The position numbers and the translations under genes are program-made. A stretch of 64,000 nt of DNA from Phycisphaeraceae bacterium (lineage in GTDB: Bacteria; Planctomycetota; Phycisphaerae; Phycisphaerales; UBA1924), in NCBI GenBank assembly GCA_020639135.1, contig JACKHE010000001.1, positions 1-64,000 of the forward strand. Reading direction: 5' to 3'. Position 1 is the stretch's first letter. The number at the start of each line of letters is the position of its first letter. Below the pieces are notes generated by a model, which had not been told where the DNA came from, did not search any database, and saw only the letters and a program-made list of their open reading frames with translations. Shown in pieces: positions 32,481 through 41,006 of this stretch.

Positions 32481-32501
32481 GGTTGGATCAACAGGGGGTG
32501 G

Positions 32502-32575
32502 CGTGGCAATGCGCAGCAATGCCACGAGTAGGTGAGGGTTCTCGTGGTAATAATCGCTGCGCGATTATTACCACG
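32502..32575. repeat. Pair of palindromes with CGTGG ends
   Basis: The first palindrome (32502-32526) is CGTGGCAATGC, GCA, GCAATGCCACG with one A-A mismatch. The second (32543-32575) is a perfect 15-bp stem, CGTGGTAATAATCGC and its complement around TGC. The second is strikingly AT-rich for this genome. They lie between the nuclease gene's stop and the PhnP-like gene's start. They could act as a terminator for the nuclease gene, although no T tract follows, or as a mobile REP-like unit. Confidence 0.7.
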
Positions 32576-32605
32576 GCGCCCCCCACGGCGCCCACCCTTG
32601 GTGTT

Positions 32606-33619
32606 CTACTTCTGATTCGGCGAGGGCGCCTCGTAGCGCTGGTACGAGGCGATGTCGGAGTCCGTGATCTCGCTCTGCTTCCACGCGGCGATGTAGAGCC
32701 CCGAGAGCGTGCCGGCGGCGTCGGAGAGCCGTTCGACGATGAACTCCCGGCCCTTGTCGGTCTCGAGCTGGTCGTCCCGCTCCATCGCGTAGAGGGGCTC
32801 GACCTGCTCCAGCGAGCGCTCGATCTCGGCGATGAACTCGGGCCACGGGTTGGCCGGGTCGGCGATCCGGATGGGATCGATGTGAACAGCGCCGACCAGG
32901 GTCGCGGCGCTGAGGTCGTGCGCTCGCAGGACGCCGCTGTCGATGTAGCCGTGGATGCGCCCGCTGGTGGTGTAGCCCTCGGGGTTGTCGCCGACCCAGC
33001 CGTGATGGTGCACGGTCGCGTGCAGGGGCTGGGCGCAGTCGCCGACCCAGTGGCTGAGCACGCCCATGTGGTAGGCGGCCTCGGCGCGGGCCTGCTCCAG
33101 CTCGTTGGCGCGGAGGGGGTCGTCGTCCGCGAACGTCTCGAGGATTCGGCACATGCGGAAGGCCGCGACGAGCTTGGCGTAGTCCTCCGCCATCGCGTAG
33201 GGGAGCGTCCCGGGCATCCAGGAGATCCCGGCTTCGTCCGGCGCGTCCTGCTCGAAGCGCTCGGGCTCGCGGTGCATCGCTTCGCTCATCGCCAGCACGT
33301 AGTCGTACCGCAGCACCGGCAGCGTGCCGAGCGTCAGGTCGAAGTCCGCCAGCTGCTCCACGTCGATGTAGTGCTCGGGGTTGTTCTCGTGGTCGAGGCA
33401 GACCAGCTCCACGCCCCGGCGGCGGTCGGGCTCGTTGCACATGAAGTCCACGCGCTGCCGGAAGAGCGCGTTGTTGACCCACTCGGGCATCTCGTACGCC
33501 GCGGCGTCGAGGGCGAGCTCGGTGATGGCGATGTGCCCGACGCCGCCCCAGGCATGGGCGAGCGAGGCGGCGGACGCGGCGCCCAGCGTGACGAACAGCA
33601 TTCTCAACTTCGCGGACAT
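32606..33619 (-). CDS. Secreted S1/P1-type nuclease-like zinc enzyme
   Basis: The protein has 337 residues. A signal peptide ends at Ala23, and the mature protein would start W24-G-G-V-G-H29, matching the N-terminal Trp and His zinc ligands of S1/P1 nucleases. The second metal motif is HWVGDCAQPLH (H-x3-D-x5-H), the family signature HxxGDxxQPLH. An acidic DHENNPEHYIDV segment supplies further ligands. The superfamily also includes phospholipase C, but the Gln-Pro-Leu-His form favours nuclease. It should act in the periplasm or outside on nucleic acid, releasing 5' nucleotides; substrate preference is inferred. It has several Cys residues that may form disulphides. Confidence 0.8.
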   Translation of the reverse strand: MSAKLRMLFVTLGAASAASLAHAWGGVGHIAITELALDAAAYEMPEWVNNALFRQRVDFMCNEPDRRRGVELVCLDHENNPEHYIDVEQLADFDLTLGTLPVLRYDYVLAMSEAMHREPERFEQDAPDEAGISWMPGTLPYAMAEDYAKLVAAFRMCRILETFADDDPLRANELEQARAEAAYHMGVLSHWVGDCAQPLHATVHHHGWVGDNPEGYTTSGRIHGYIDSGVLRAHDLSAATLVGAVHIDPIRIADPANPWPEFIAEIERSLEQVEPLYAMERDDQLETDKGREFIVERLSDAAGTLSGLYIAAWKQSEITDSDIASYQRYEAPSPNQK

Positions 33620-33715
33620 GTCAGCGCCCTCAACGATGTGAGCCGGAGTCAGCGGCGATCATAGACCGGTCTTGCGGCGAGCAGCGTGGCTTTTTCCCGA
33701 GTTTCCCTCGGTACT

Positions 33716-34780
33716 TCACCCCACGCGCTCCGCCTTGAGGGGCCTCGCCATCAGCTGCGCGATGCCTTGCTTGGCCGAGAGCCCCTCGTACAGGACGGCG
33801 TGGACGGTCTGCGCAATGGGCATGTCCACCTGCAGCGCGCCGGCGAGTTCGACGATCGCCTTGGCCGTCGCGACGCCCTCGACGACGCTCTGCGTGCGCG
33901 CGAGGTAGTCGTCGAGGGGTTCGCCCTTGCCCAGCGCCTCGCCGCAGGAGCGGTTGCGCCCGAAGGGGCTGAAGCAGGTGGTGGCGAGGTCGCCGACGCC
34001 GGCGATGCCGAAGAAGGTCTCGGGGTTGGCGCCCATCGCGACGCCCAGTCGCGTGATCTCCGCCAGGCCCCGCGCGAGCAGCGCGCTCTTGGCGTTGGCG
34101 CCGAGCCCCATCCCGTCCACGACGCCGGCGGCGATGGCGATGACGTTCTTGGCCGCCCCGGCGAGCTCGACGCCGACCACGTCATCGCTCGTGTAGATCC
34201 GAAGCCAGGGTGTCGAGAAGACCCGCTGGACGGTTTCTGCGAAAGCGGCGTCGCTGCTGGCGGCGATCATCGTCGCGGGCTTGCGCTCGGCGAGCTCGGC
34301 TGCGATCGTCGGGCCCGACAGGTCGGCGACCGGGCCCCGGTGATCCGGCAGGCACTGCGCGAGGACCCCGGTCGGGAGCAGGCCCGTCCCGATCTCGATG
34401 CCCTTGGCGATGCTGACCAGCCCGGCGCCCGGCGGGATCGCGGAACCGATCGCGGTCAGGACGCCCCGGATGTGCTGGGTGGGGATCGCGATGACGACCA
34501 GATCGGCGCCGGCCAGGGCCTCGTCGGGGTCGTGCGTGACCACAATGGACGGGTCCAGGCGGAACCCCGGGAGCCTCGGGGACGTACCAGAGGCCGCGAG
34601 CCGGCGGATGTCCTGCTCGAAGAAGCCCCAGAGGCTGATCCGTTCGGGCTTGTCCCCAGTCCCCTGGCGGTCCCCCTCGCGGAGGATCGCCGACATCACC
34701 AGTCCCATCTGGCCGTCGCCGAGAATGGCCAGGCGTCGAGGTTCGAGCGGGGCGGCGTGATGGTTCGATGGATTGGTCAT
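33716..34780 (-). CDS. gpsA: Glycerol-3-phosphate dehydrogenase [NAD(P)+]
   Basis: The protein has 354 residues. It makes sn-glycerol 3-phosphate from dihydroxyacetone phosphate for phospholipid synthesis. The N-terminal Rossmann loop GDGQMG, the middle SIAKGIEIGTG and the GPTIAAELAERKPA segment (usually GPSFAxE) are typical. ELAGAAKNVIAIAAG carries the catalytic Lys, and GIAGVGDLATTCFSP with a following SRN-like GRNRSCGEAL covers the substrate site. An extended N-terminal dozen residues precede the first strand. It starts divergently from the P-type ATPase gene, with 152 bp between. Confidence 0.95.
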   Translation of the reverse strand: MTNPSNHHAAPLEPRRLAILGDGQMGLVMSAILREGDRQGTGDKPERISLWGFFEQDIRRLAASGTSPRLPGFRLDPSIVVTHDPDEALAGADLVVIAIPTQHIRGVLTAIGSAIPPGAGLVSIAKGIEIGTGLLPTGVLAQCLPDHRGPVADLSGPTIAAELAERKPATMIAASSDAAFAETVQRVFSTPWLRIYTSDDVVGVELAGAAKNVIAIAAGVVDGMGLGANAKSALLARGLAEITRLGVAMGANPETFFGIAGVGDLATTCFSPFGRNRSCGEALGKGEPLDDYLARTQSVVEGVATAKAIVELAGALQVDMPIAQTVHAVLYEGLSAKQGIAQLMARPLKAERVG

Positions 34781-34932
34781 CGCGGCACATTGGCGTCCCG
34801 GGAATCGCCGGGGCGCCGCCTCATCGTACGGCGTTCCGGGACGGGGATACGATCCCGCTCTCGAATCGCCGGATCCGGGCGTCAGCCGGCGCCCATGAGC
34901 AGGTCCAGCAGCACACTCGGAGCCAGTTCCTG

Positions 34933-36999
34933 ATGTCCACAGAGCCCACCCTGAACCCGAGCCTGACGACCACCCCCCCGCACGCTGATACGGCGCACCC
35001 GGCGCCCCACGCCGGGGCCGAGATCGCCACGGAGGAGGGCAAGATCGTCAAGTACCTGGTCGGCGGGCTGCTGGTGGCGATCACCTGGATCTGCGGGCTG
35101 GTGGGGCTGGGCTCGAACGAGATCACCCTGCTGCCGGCGTTCATCGGGACGCTGGTCATCGCGTGGGACCTGTTCCTCGCGGCGGCGAAGGAGCTGCGGC
35201 AGGGCCGGCCCACGAGCTCGACGCTGGCGTCGCTGGCGATCCTGGCGGCGATGGCGATCGGCGAGTATGTCACGGCGGGCTTCCTGGCGTGGATCCTGCT
35301 CGTCGCGGACCAGGTGCTCCGCCGGACGGCCTCGGGCGCGCGACGCGCGATCGAGGACCTGATCAGCCTGACGCCTGACATTGCGCGGCTCGTCGAGGGC
35401 GGAACCGAGCGCGAGGTGGCGCTGGGCGAGGTGCAGGTCGGGATGACCGTCCGCGTGCGCCCGGGCGAGAACCTGCCGGTGGACGGCGAGGTCGTCGCGG
35501 GCCAGAGCACGATCAACCAGGCGAGCCTGACCGGCGAGTCCGTCCCGGTCGAGGCGCAGCCGGGGACCGCGGTGTACGCGGGCACGACGAACCTGACGGG
35601 TCAGATCGACCTGCGCGTCACGAGCGTCGGCGCCGACACCACGATCGGCAAGGTCACCAAGCTCATCGACGAGGCGGAGTCGGAGCGGACGCCGCGGCAG
35701 CTGCTGATCGAGCAGGTGGCGGCGTACTACGTCCCGGTGGCGATCACCGTCGCGGCGCTGGTGTGGTACTTCACGAGCCAGTCGGGCGACCCGCACACGG
35801 CCAACGACGCGGCCAAGCGCGCGATCACCGTGCTGGTCGTCGTCTGCCCCTCGGCGCTGCTGCTGTCGAACCCGACGGCGATGGTCAGCGCCTTCGCGAC
35901 GGCGGCGCGGCTGGGCATCATGATCAAGCAGCCGAGCGAGCTCGAGGCCGCGGCGAACGTGGACACGGTCATCCTCGACAAGACGGGGACGATCACGACG
36001 GGCGTCTTCGCGGTGAGCCGCCTGGCGCCGGCGGAGGGCGTCGAGGGCGCCGAGCTGCTCCAGGCCGCGGCCGACAGCGAGCAGCACTCCAACCACCCGC
36101 TGGCCAAGTCGATCCTGCAGACGGCCAGGTCGGCGCGGATCACGCCCCGGTCTTCGAGCGGCGCGGAGGAGATCCACGGCAAGGGCGTGCGTGTCCGGCT
36201 CGAGGGCGGGGAGATCGCCTCGGGCCGGGCGAACTGGCTGATGGAGCTCAACCCGGGCATCCGGGCGGAGGTCGAGCGCGTCGAGGCGAAGATCAAGGGG
36301 ATGACCGGCGTGCACGTCATGGCCGGCGGACGCTACCTGGGCGCCGTGGGCCTCGAGGACAGGCTCCGGCCCAACGCGGGCGAGGTCGTCGAGCGCCTGC
36401 GGGCGCTCAACGCCCGGCACATCGCGCTGTTCACGGGCGATCGCGCGGAGGTCGCGCATCGCGTCGGCGCGGCCGTGAACATCGACAACATCGAGGCGGA
36501 GTGCCTCCCGGCCGAGAAGCACGAGCGCCTCGTCGAGATGATCGAGTCGGGTCGGCGTGTGCTGATGGTCGGCGACGGCGTCAACGACGGGCCCTCGCTG
36601 GCGACGGCGGACGTCGGCGTCGCGATGGGCCTGAGCGGCTCGGACATCGCGGCCAACTCCGCGGGCGTGGCGCTGATGAACGACGACCTGAGCCGGATCC
36701 CGTTCCTGATCGAGCTGGCCCGCCGCACGCGCACCGTTATCGGGCAGAACATCGTCGCGTCGATTCTCATCGCGCTGATCGGGCTGATCCTCGCGGCGAC
36801 GGGGACGCTGGCGATCGGGGCCGCGGCGGCGTACCACTTCGCCGGCGACATCTTCGTCTTCGGCAACAGCTTCCGGCTGATCCGCTACGGCGAGGAGTTC
36901 GCCGAGTCCGAGCACAACGCGCACGACCAGCCGACGCGGCGCAGGACGGTCTCCAGGGGCGTCCCGGCGCCCGGCGCTGCGGTCGCGGCGGCGACGTGA
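34933..36999 (+). CDS. Heavy-metal P-type ATPase with CPS motif (P1B-like)
   Basis: The protein has 688 residues. The phosphorylation Asp349 in DKTGTITTG, the TGES loop (SLTGESVPVE), the HP pair at His388-Pro389 (NHPLAKSI, typical of P1B metal pumps) and the hinge GDGVNDGPSLATADVGVAMG are all present. The membrane ion motif is C305-P-S, where most P1B pumps have CPC, CPH or SPC. There is no N-terminal CxxC metal-binding domain; the first 35 residues are His/Thr/Pro-rich. The transported ion is thus unclear (a divalent transition metal is likely). A Thr/Arg-rich tail follows the last helix. The start at 34933 avoids a long non-conserved extension. Confidence 0.88.
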   Translation: MSTEPTLNPSLTTTPPHADTAHPAPHAGAEIATEEGKIVKYLVGGLLVAITWICGLVGLGSNEITLLPAFIGTLVIAWDLFLAAAKELRQGRPTSSTLASLAILAAMAIGEYVTAGFLAWILLVADQVLRRTASGARRAIEDLISLTPDIARLVEGGTEREVALGEVQVGMTVRVRPGENLPVDGEVVAGQSTINQASLTGESVPVEAQPGTAVYAGTTNLTGQIDLRVTSVGADTTIGKVTKLIDEAESERTPRQLLIEQVAAYYVPVAITVAALVWYFTSQSGDPHTANDAAKRAITVLVVVCPSALLLSNPTAMVSAFATAARLGIMIKQPSELEAAANVDTVILDKTGTITTGVFAVSRLAPAEGVEGAELLQAAADSEQHSNHPLAKSILQTARSARITPRSSSGAEEIHGKGVRVRLEGGEIASGRANWLMELNPGIRAEVERVEAKIKGMTGVHVMAGGRYLGAVGLEDRLRPNAGEVVERLRALNARHIALFTGDRAEVAHRVGAAVNIDNIEAECLPAEKHERLVEMIESGRRVLMVGDGVNDGPSLATADVGVAMGLSGSDIAANSAGVALMNDDLSRIPFLIELARRTRTVIGQNIVASILIALIGLILAATGTLAIGAAAAYHFAGDIFVFGNSFRLIRYGEEFAESEHNAHDQPTRRRTVSRGVPAPGAAVAAAT

Positions 37000-37052
37000 A
37001 GTGGTGATCGGACCTTGCGGAGCATTCCACGCCCTGATTTCCAGCAAAAACT

Positions 37053-37105
37053 CGCGCAAAGACAAGAAAACTCATCAGTTGCGCAAATCTGCGCTACCAC
37101 TGCGC
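37053..37105 (+). promoter_or_regulatory. Phased TGCGC repeats upstream of the HTH regulator gene
   Basis: GCGCAAA occurs at 37054 and 37081, and TGCGC at 37080, 37090 and 37101, about one helical turn apart. The segment is A-rich by local standards. It lies about 155 bp before the HTH gene in the 260-bp gap after the ATPase gene. It could be an operator for the downstream regulator. Confidence 0.35.
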
Positions 37106-37259
37106 CTCGGCGTTCCTGTATTGTGGAACCTCGCAGGCCGCTTCAGGGGAGAGGCGCGCCGGACAACGGGAGGATCCGGCGTGATTCGGGGGCGACGCAC
37201 GCGGGGGTTATCGGCCGACAGGCCGGTGACGTCAGCGCGCAGGAGGGAGGCTTTCGGGG

Positions 37260-37745
37260 ATGAGCAACTATGAGCAGGACGACCTCGCCAGGGAGGCCGC
37301 GAAGCGGTTCCGGGAGATGGTCGAGAGTGTCGGGGTCAAGGGTTTTTCGAGCGACATGACGCTGTCCACGCGACAGATCAACCGGATGCTTTCCGGCGCG
37401 CAACCCAATCCGGTCGAGCGGCTGATCCGATGTCTTCAGTGTTGTGACCCCGACGTGGGGGACGCAGCGCTGTCGTTCATCTGTCAGGAGGCCGGCGGCC
37501 ATTTCGTCAAGGACACCGGCGTGATCGACCACGCGATCGTCAACGCCGTGCGCGAGTGCGCGGAAGCGATCGCGGCGATCTCCGACGGAGAGGTCAGCCC
37601 GCTCGATCGCAACGAGGTCCACGAGGCGATCGCGGCGCTCAAGGGCGTGCTCCTCGCGGCCGCCGCCGGCGAGCAGGCCCCCGAGGTCCACGTCAGGCCG
37701 ACTCGGCCCGCGTCCAGGGACGGGCAGGTCAATCGCTCGGCGTAA
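37260..37745 (+). CDS. Small helix-turn-helix regulator, phage CII-like
   Basis: The protein has 161 residues. Residues about 10-75 look like a DNA-binding HTH of the phage regulatory protein type (STRQINRMLSGAQPNPVERLIRCLQCC with a following CQEAGGHF segment), the pattern of the CII-like family in temperate phages and of stand-alone bacterial homologues. The middle part is helical (IDHAIVNAVRECAEAIAAISDG ... EAIAALKGVLLAA) and probably mediates oligomerisation. The tail is Arg/Pro-rich. No phage genes surround it. A strong ribosome site (AGGAGGGAGG) lies upstream of the ATG. The target is unknown; phased repeats upstream suggest autoregulation. Confidence 0.7.
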   Translation: MSNYEQDDLAREAAKRFREMVESVGVKGFSSDMTLSTRQINRMLSGAQPNPVERLIRCLQCCDPDVGDAALSFICQEAGGHFVKDTGVIDHAIVNAVRECAEAIAAISDGEVSPLDRNEVHEAIAALKGVLLAAAAGEQAPEVHVRPTRPASRDGQVNRSA

Positions 37746-37787
37746 GAAACAGTTTCAGATCACGACAACCAGCGAAGAACAGGCAGC

Positions 37788-37815
37788 AAGCCGACCGTCA
37801 CTGACCGGTCGGCTT
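37788..37815. terminator. Possible bidirectional terminator hairpin
   Basis: AAGCCGACCG pairs with CGGTCGGCTT around a loop of eight bases containing the stop codon of the convergent minus-strand gene. It lies 43 bp after the HTH gene. There is no clean T tract, so it may work only weakly or as an mRNA end stabiliser. Confidence 0.4.
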
Positions 37816-39981
37816 CATCGCGCGCCGGATGCGCTCGATCCGGCTCCGGAAGGGCTCGCCCCCGAACTGCGGATCGATCAGCGCCAGCCGGTTGATCTGC
37901 ACCAGGATCCGCTCCCGCTGCGCCCCATCGGCCCCCCTCGACGAGAGGATCTCCAGCATCCCCGACCAGCAGCGCCAGAAGTCGGGCTCGCCGGTCGCTC
38001 CCGACGCCTCGAACCCCTCCGCGGCGCGCCGGTAGATCGCGAACGCCTCGTCGGCCCTGCCCAGAGCGGTCAGCGCCTCGGCGCGCCAGGTGTCCACCCC
38101 GACGCCATCACCGGACAATCGGTCATACACCGCCAGCGCCGGCGCCGGCTGCCCTGCATACAGCAGCGCCAAGGCCATCGCGCGCTGTCTGGGGATCGAC
38201 GGCTCCAGCGATTGCGCTCGCGGCGAATCGAGGATCCGCCGGAGCTGCTCCGCGGCGGTCCGGGATGCTCCGGCGTCACCCCGGAGTTCGCCGTCGAAGA
38301 TCCGCGCCGTCAGGGGCGCCAGGCTGCGGTCGATGACAACGGCGGCGAGCGCCTCGGCGCCCGGGGTGACTTGTGGCATCGCCTCTGCCGTCCCGGCGGC
38401 CTCGTCGAACCGGCCCAGCTCGACCAGCGCGAGAAGCCGGGCGGACATCGCCGTGAACGAATCCGTCCGATCCGCCGAACCCGCGAGAACCGCGTCGGCG
38501 CGGGTCAGCAGCGCTTGAGCGCCGTCGGCGCTGGGCGACTTGAGCAGCAGGGTCGTCGCCAGGGAGAGCGCCAGTCGCCGGGCGCTGGCTTTTTTGGGAG
38601 CGCCGGCGGGGATGGCGTCATACGCGGCGATCAGCCGGGGGGCGTCGCCGACCGATTCGAAGAGGGCCGCGCGGCGCAGCCAGAGGTCCTGCCGCTCCTC
38701 GTCAGTCGCGGCGCGCTCGATCATCATGGCGAGCGTCCGGTCGAAGAGGGCGGTGAGCGGGTCGGCGAGGTCGGTGTGCCGCGGCGTCTTGCCGATGGCG
38801 TACGCGTTGCGCAGCGCCGTGGGCGCCAGCGGCGAATCGCCGGCGGCGATCTCCAGCAGCAGGAGGACGGCGCGCCTGGGGTTGTCGTCCCGATCGACCA
38901 TCGCGAGCGCCAGGCGCGCCTCGGCGAGCTCGGTCGGGGTCAGCTCGTCGGACCTGTCGAGCAGTCGCTCGAGCGTGCGCACCGCGGTGGAGCGGGTCGG
39001 CTCCTCGGCGGCGAGCGTGAGCGCGTGCTGCGCCAGCGCCAGCGGCGGCGCCGACGCGGGGGTCCAGGCGTCCACCCGCCACAGGGCGCCGATCCGGGCG
39101 GAGATCGCTTCGCGCAGGGGGAGATAAACCGATTCCTCGGTCTCGGCCTCGAGCGCGCCGAGGTAGCCGGCGATCGAGCAGGGCCTGACGCCGGCGAGCA
39201 GGTCGAGGTGAACCGACGTGTCGGCCAGCAGCAGCGCGAGCAGGGCGCCGCCCGACTCGAAGGGCGTCTTCGCACGGCAGTCGGAGAGCGCGAGCCTGGC
39301 GGCGTGGTCGCCCTCGGTTTGCGCCAGCGCGACGACACGCCCCAGGCGGGCCTCGGCGGTGTCCATGACGCCCGGGATGTCGGCCGGCGTCGCCTCGGCG
39401 CTTCGTGAGATTGCGGCGTTGAAGGAGTCGAGCGCCTTGCCGGGCTCACCGAGCAGCAGCAGCGCCTCGCCCGCGATGATCGAGCCCCGGGTGTCGATCG
39501 CCACGCCACGGAGTGTCACCTTGTGCAGCGCGTTGATCGCCGTCGTCGCCAGCGCGGTGCGCGTGCGGGGGTCGTCCTGGAGGGCGGCGAGGATCGTCGC
39601 GGCCCGGGCGCGCGCCAGCGGCAGGCGCAGCTCCCGGCGTTCGATCGCCAGCGCGAACCGGCGATCGGTCGTTCGCTCGTCCTGTTCGGGCGCCGCGTCC
39701 AGCTCAGCGATGGCGGCGTCGATGGCGACGGAGGCGGCGTCGGTCAGCTCGGCGGCCTCGGTGATGGCGGTCGTCAGCGCGGCGCGGTCGGCTTCGGTGA
39801 GCACCCCCAGGATCGCGCCGGCGCCTCTGCCGGCGGCGTCCTGCTGCGCGATCAGCGCCTCGGCGCGGTCGAGCTTGGCGATCGCGTCGTCGCCCGGGAG
39901 CGGCTGCGCCAGCGCCCGCAGGGGCGCGATCGCCAGCAGCGCCACGCACGCCAGGCGGGTTGTTCGGGGCGGGGCTCGCAT
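37798..39981 (-). CDS. Large secreted alpha-helical repeat protein (TPR-like)
   Basis: The protein has 727 residues with a signal peptide ending at about Ala25 (LRALAQ). The whole mature part is Ala/Leu-rich and helical, with TPR-like pairs such as GEALLLLGEPGKALDSFNAA, LALVELGRFDEAAGTAEAM and RAEALTALGRADEAFAIYRRA. It should be a soluble periplasmic helical-repeat scaffold. It is the last gene of the DoxX-VWA-ExbB-ExbD-ExbD operon (40 bp after the second ExbD), a position held in tol-pal operons by the TPR protein CpoB. An equivalent role, such as linking the energised complex to envelope targets, is inferred. I see no catalytic motif. Confidence 0.8.
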   Translation of the reverse strand: MRAPPRTTRLACVALLAIAPLRALAQPLPGDDAIAKLDRAEALIAQQDAAGRGAGAILGVLTEADRAALTTAITEAAELTDAASVAIDAAIAELDAAPEQDERTTDRRFALAIERRELRLPLARARAATILAALQDDPRTRTALATTAINALHKVTLRGVAIDTRGSIIAGEALLLLGEPGKALDSFNAAISRSAEATPADIPGVMDTAEARLGRVVALAQTEGDHAARLALSDCRAKTPFESGGALLALLLADTSVHLDLLAGVRPCSIAGYLGALEAETEESVYLPLREAISARIGALWRVDAWTPASAPPLALAQHALTLAAEEPTRSTAVRTLERLLDRSDELTPTELAEARLALAMVDRDDNPRRAVLLLLEIAAGDSPLAPTALRNAYAIGKTPRHTDLADPLTALFDRTLAMMIERAATDEERQDLWLRRAALFESVGDAPRLIAAYDAIPAGAPKKASARRLALSLATTLLLKSPSADGAQALLTRADAVLAGSADRTDSFTAMSARLLALVELGRFDEAAGTAEAMPQVTPGAEALAAVVIDRSLAPLTARIFDGELRGDAGASRTAAEQLRRILDSPRAQSLEPSIPRQRAMALALLYAGQPAPALAVYDRLSGDGVGVDTWRAEALTALGRADEAFAIYRRAAEGFEASGATGEPDFWRCWSGMLEILSSRGADGAQRERILVQINRLALIDPQFGGEPFRSRIERIRRAMKPTGQ

Positions 39982-40021
39982 GCCGTCTCCATCGGCAAGA
40001 GGGCGCCGATCGGTTGCACAG

Positions 40022-40555
40022 TCAGGACGGGGCCGGCGCCGAGGGCGGGGCGAAGCGGATGCGCTCGAAGCCGGCGCGGAGCACGGCGTTGAAGGCGCCG
40101 AGTGTGTGCTCCCATCGCGTGTCCGGCGCCGGCGCGATGATGAACGCCTGGTCCGAGGCGAGGAGCCTACCCCTTGCGGCGTCGAGCGCGTGGTAGAGCT
40201 GGTCGTAGGAGGCGACCTCCCGGGGCAGGGGCCCGGTCATGGCGATCGTGTAGTCCCCGGGGGCGTCGCCGAGCGAGCGGACGAGGAGACGCACCGGCGG
40301 TTGCGGCAGCGAGAGCGCCGGGGCCGGCGGCTGGCGCTCGAGGGGCTTTGGCAGGTCCAACTCGAAGAGCCCCTCGGGCGGGAGGAACTCGCCGACGAGC
40401 AGGAAGTACATCAGCAGCAGGAAGACCACGTCGATCATCGGCGCCATCGTGAGCGTGATGCCGCCCCGTGCGATCAGGCCTCGCCTGCGGCGCGGGATGG
40501 GCACGCCGACGAACGCCGGGCGCGGCGTCGCGTTTGCCGGCGCGGCGTCAGCCAT
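40022..40555 (-). CDS. ExbD/TolR family protein 2
   Basis: The protein has 177 residues. One transmembrane helix at about residues 32-52 carries the conserved Asp in LTMAPMIDVVFLLLMYFLL, the proton-path residue of ExbD/TolR stators. The periplasmic part contains a Pro-rich linker and a small alpha/beta domain (about 75-165). It overlaps the preceding ExbD gene by 8 bp, suggesting coupled translation. Having two ExbD genes with one ExbB is frequent in planctomycetes and other phyla and suggests a heteromeric stator. Confidence 0.9.
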   Translation of the reverse strand: MADAAPANATPRPAFVGVPIPRRRRGLIARGGITLTMAPMIDVVFLLLMYFLLVGEFLPPEGLFELDLPKPLERQPPAPALSLPQPPVRLLVRSLGDAPGDYTIAMTGPLPREVASYDQLYHALDAARGRLLASDQAFIIAPAPDTRWEHTLGAFNAVLRAGFERIRFAPPSAPAPS

Positions 40556-41006
40556 TGGTCTCCTCCGTGACGAGCCGGACGTCGGTCATCCCCGCGAGGC
40601 GGCACGCCTCGAGGACGGGGTGGATGCGCTCGTAGGGCTCGGTGCGCGCGGCGCGGATGACCGCGGCGGCGTCGGGCTGGGACGCGCGGCGCGTCGCGAG
40701 CAGGTCCCGCAGGCGTGCGAGGTCGGCGTCACCAGAGCCGAACGTGCGCACGCCGACGAGGTAGTCGCCGCCCATCGACGACCGGCGCTCGGCGGGGATG
40801 ACGTTGATGACGACGCGGCGCTGGAGTTTGTCGGGGGCGGTCTCGGCGCTCTCGACGCGCGAGAGGGGCATCGGGATGCGCTCGTTGCTCGACAGGTGCG
40901 CGACGACCACGAAGAAGACGATCAGCAGGAACGTCACGTCCACGAGCGGCGTGAGGCTCGAGTCCTCGATGGGGCGGGCGCGGGATCGGCTTCGCCGGCG
41001 CGGCAT
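40548..41006 (-). CDS. ExbD/TolR family protein 1
   Basis: The protein has 152 residues. A basic N-terminus precedes one helix with the conserved Asp in LTPLVDVTFLLIVFFVVVAH, then a periplasmic alpha/beta domain (about 60-150). It should pair with the ExbB homologue to couple proton flow to mechanical work. Its ATG overlaps the ExbB stop codon by one base. The periplasmic domain differs greatly from that of the second ExbD, so the two are probably not interchangeable. Confidence 0.9.
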   Translation of the reverse strand: MPRRRSRSRARPIEDSSLTPLVDVTFLLIVFFVVVAHLSSNERIPMPLSRVESAETAPDKLQRRVVINVIPAERRSSMGGDYLVGVRTFGSGDADLARLRDLLATRRASQPDAAAVIRAARTEPYERIHPVLEACRLAGMTDVRLVTEETNG

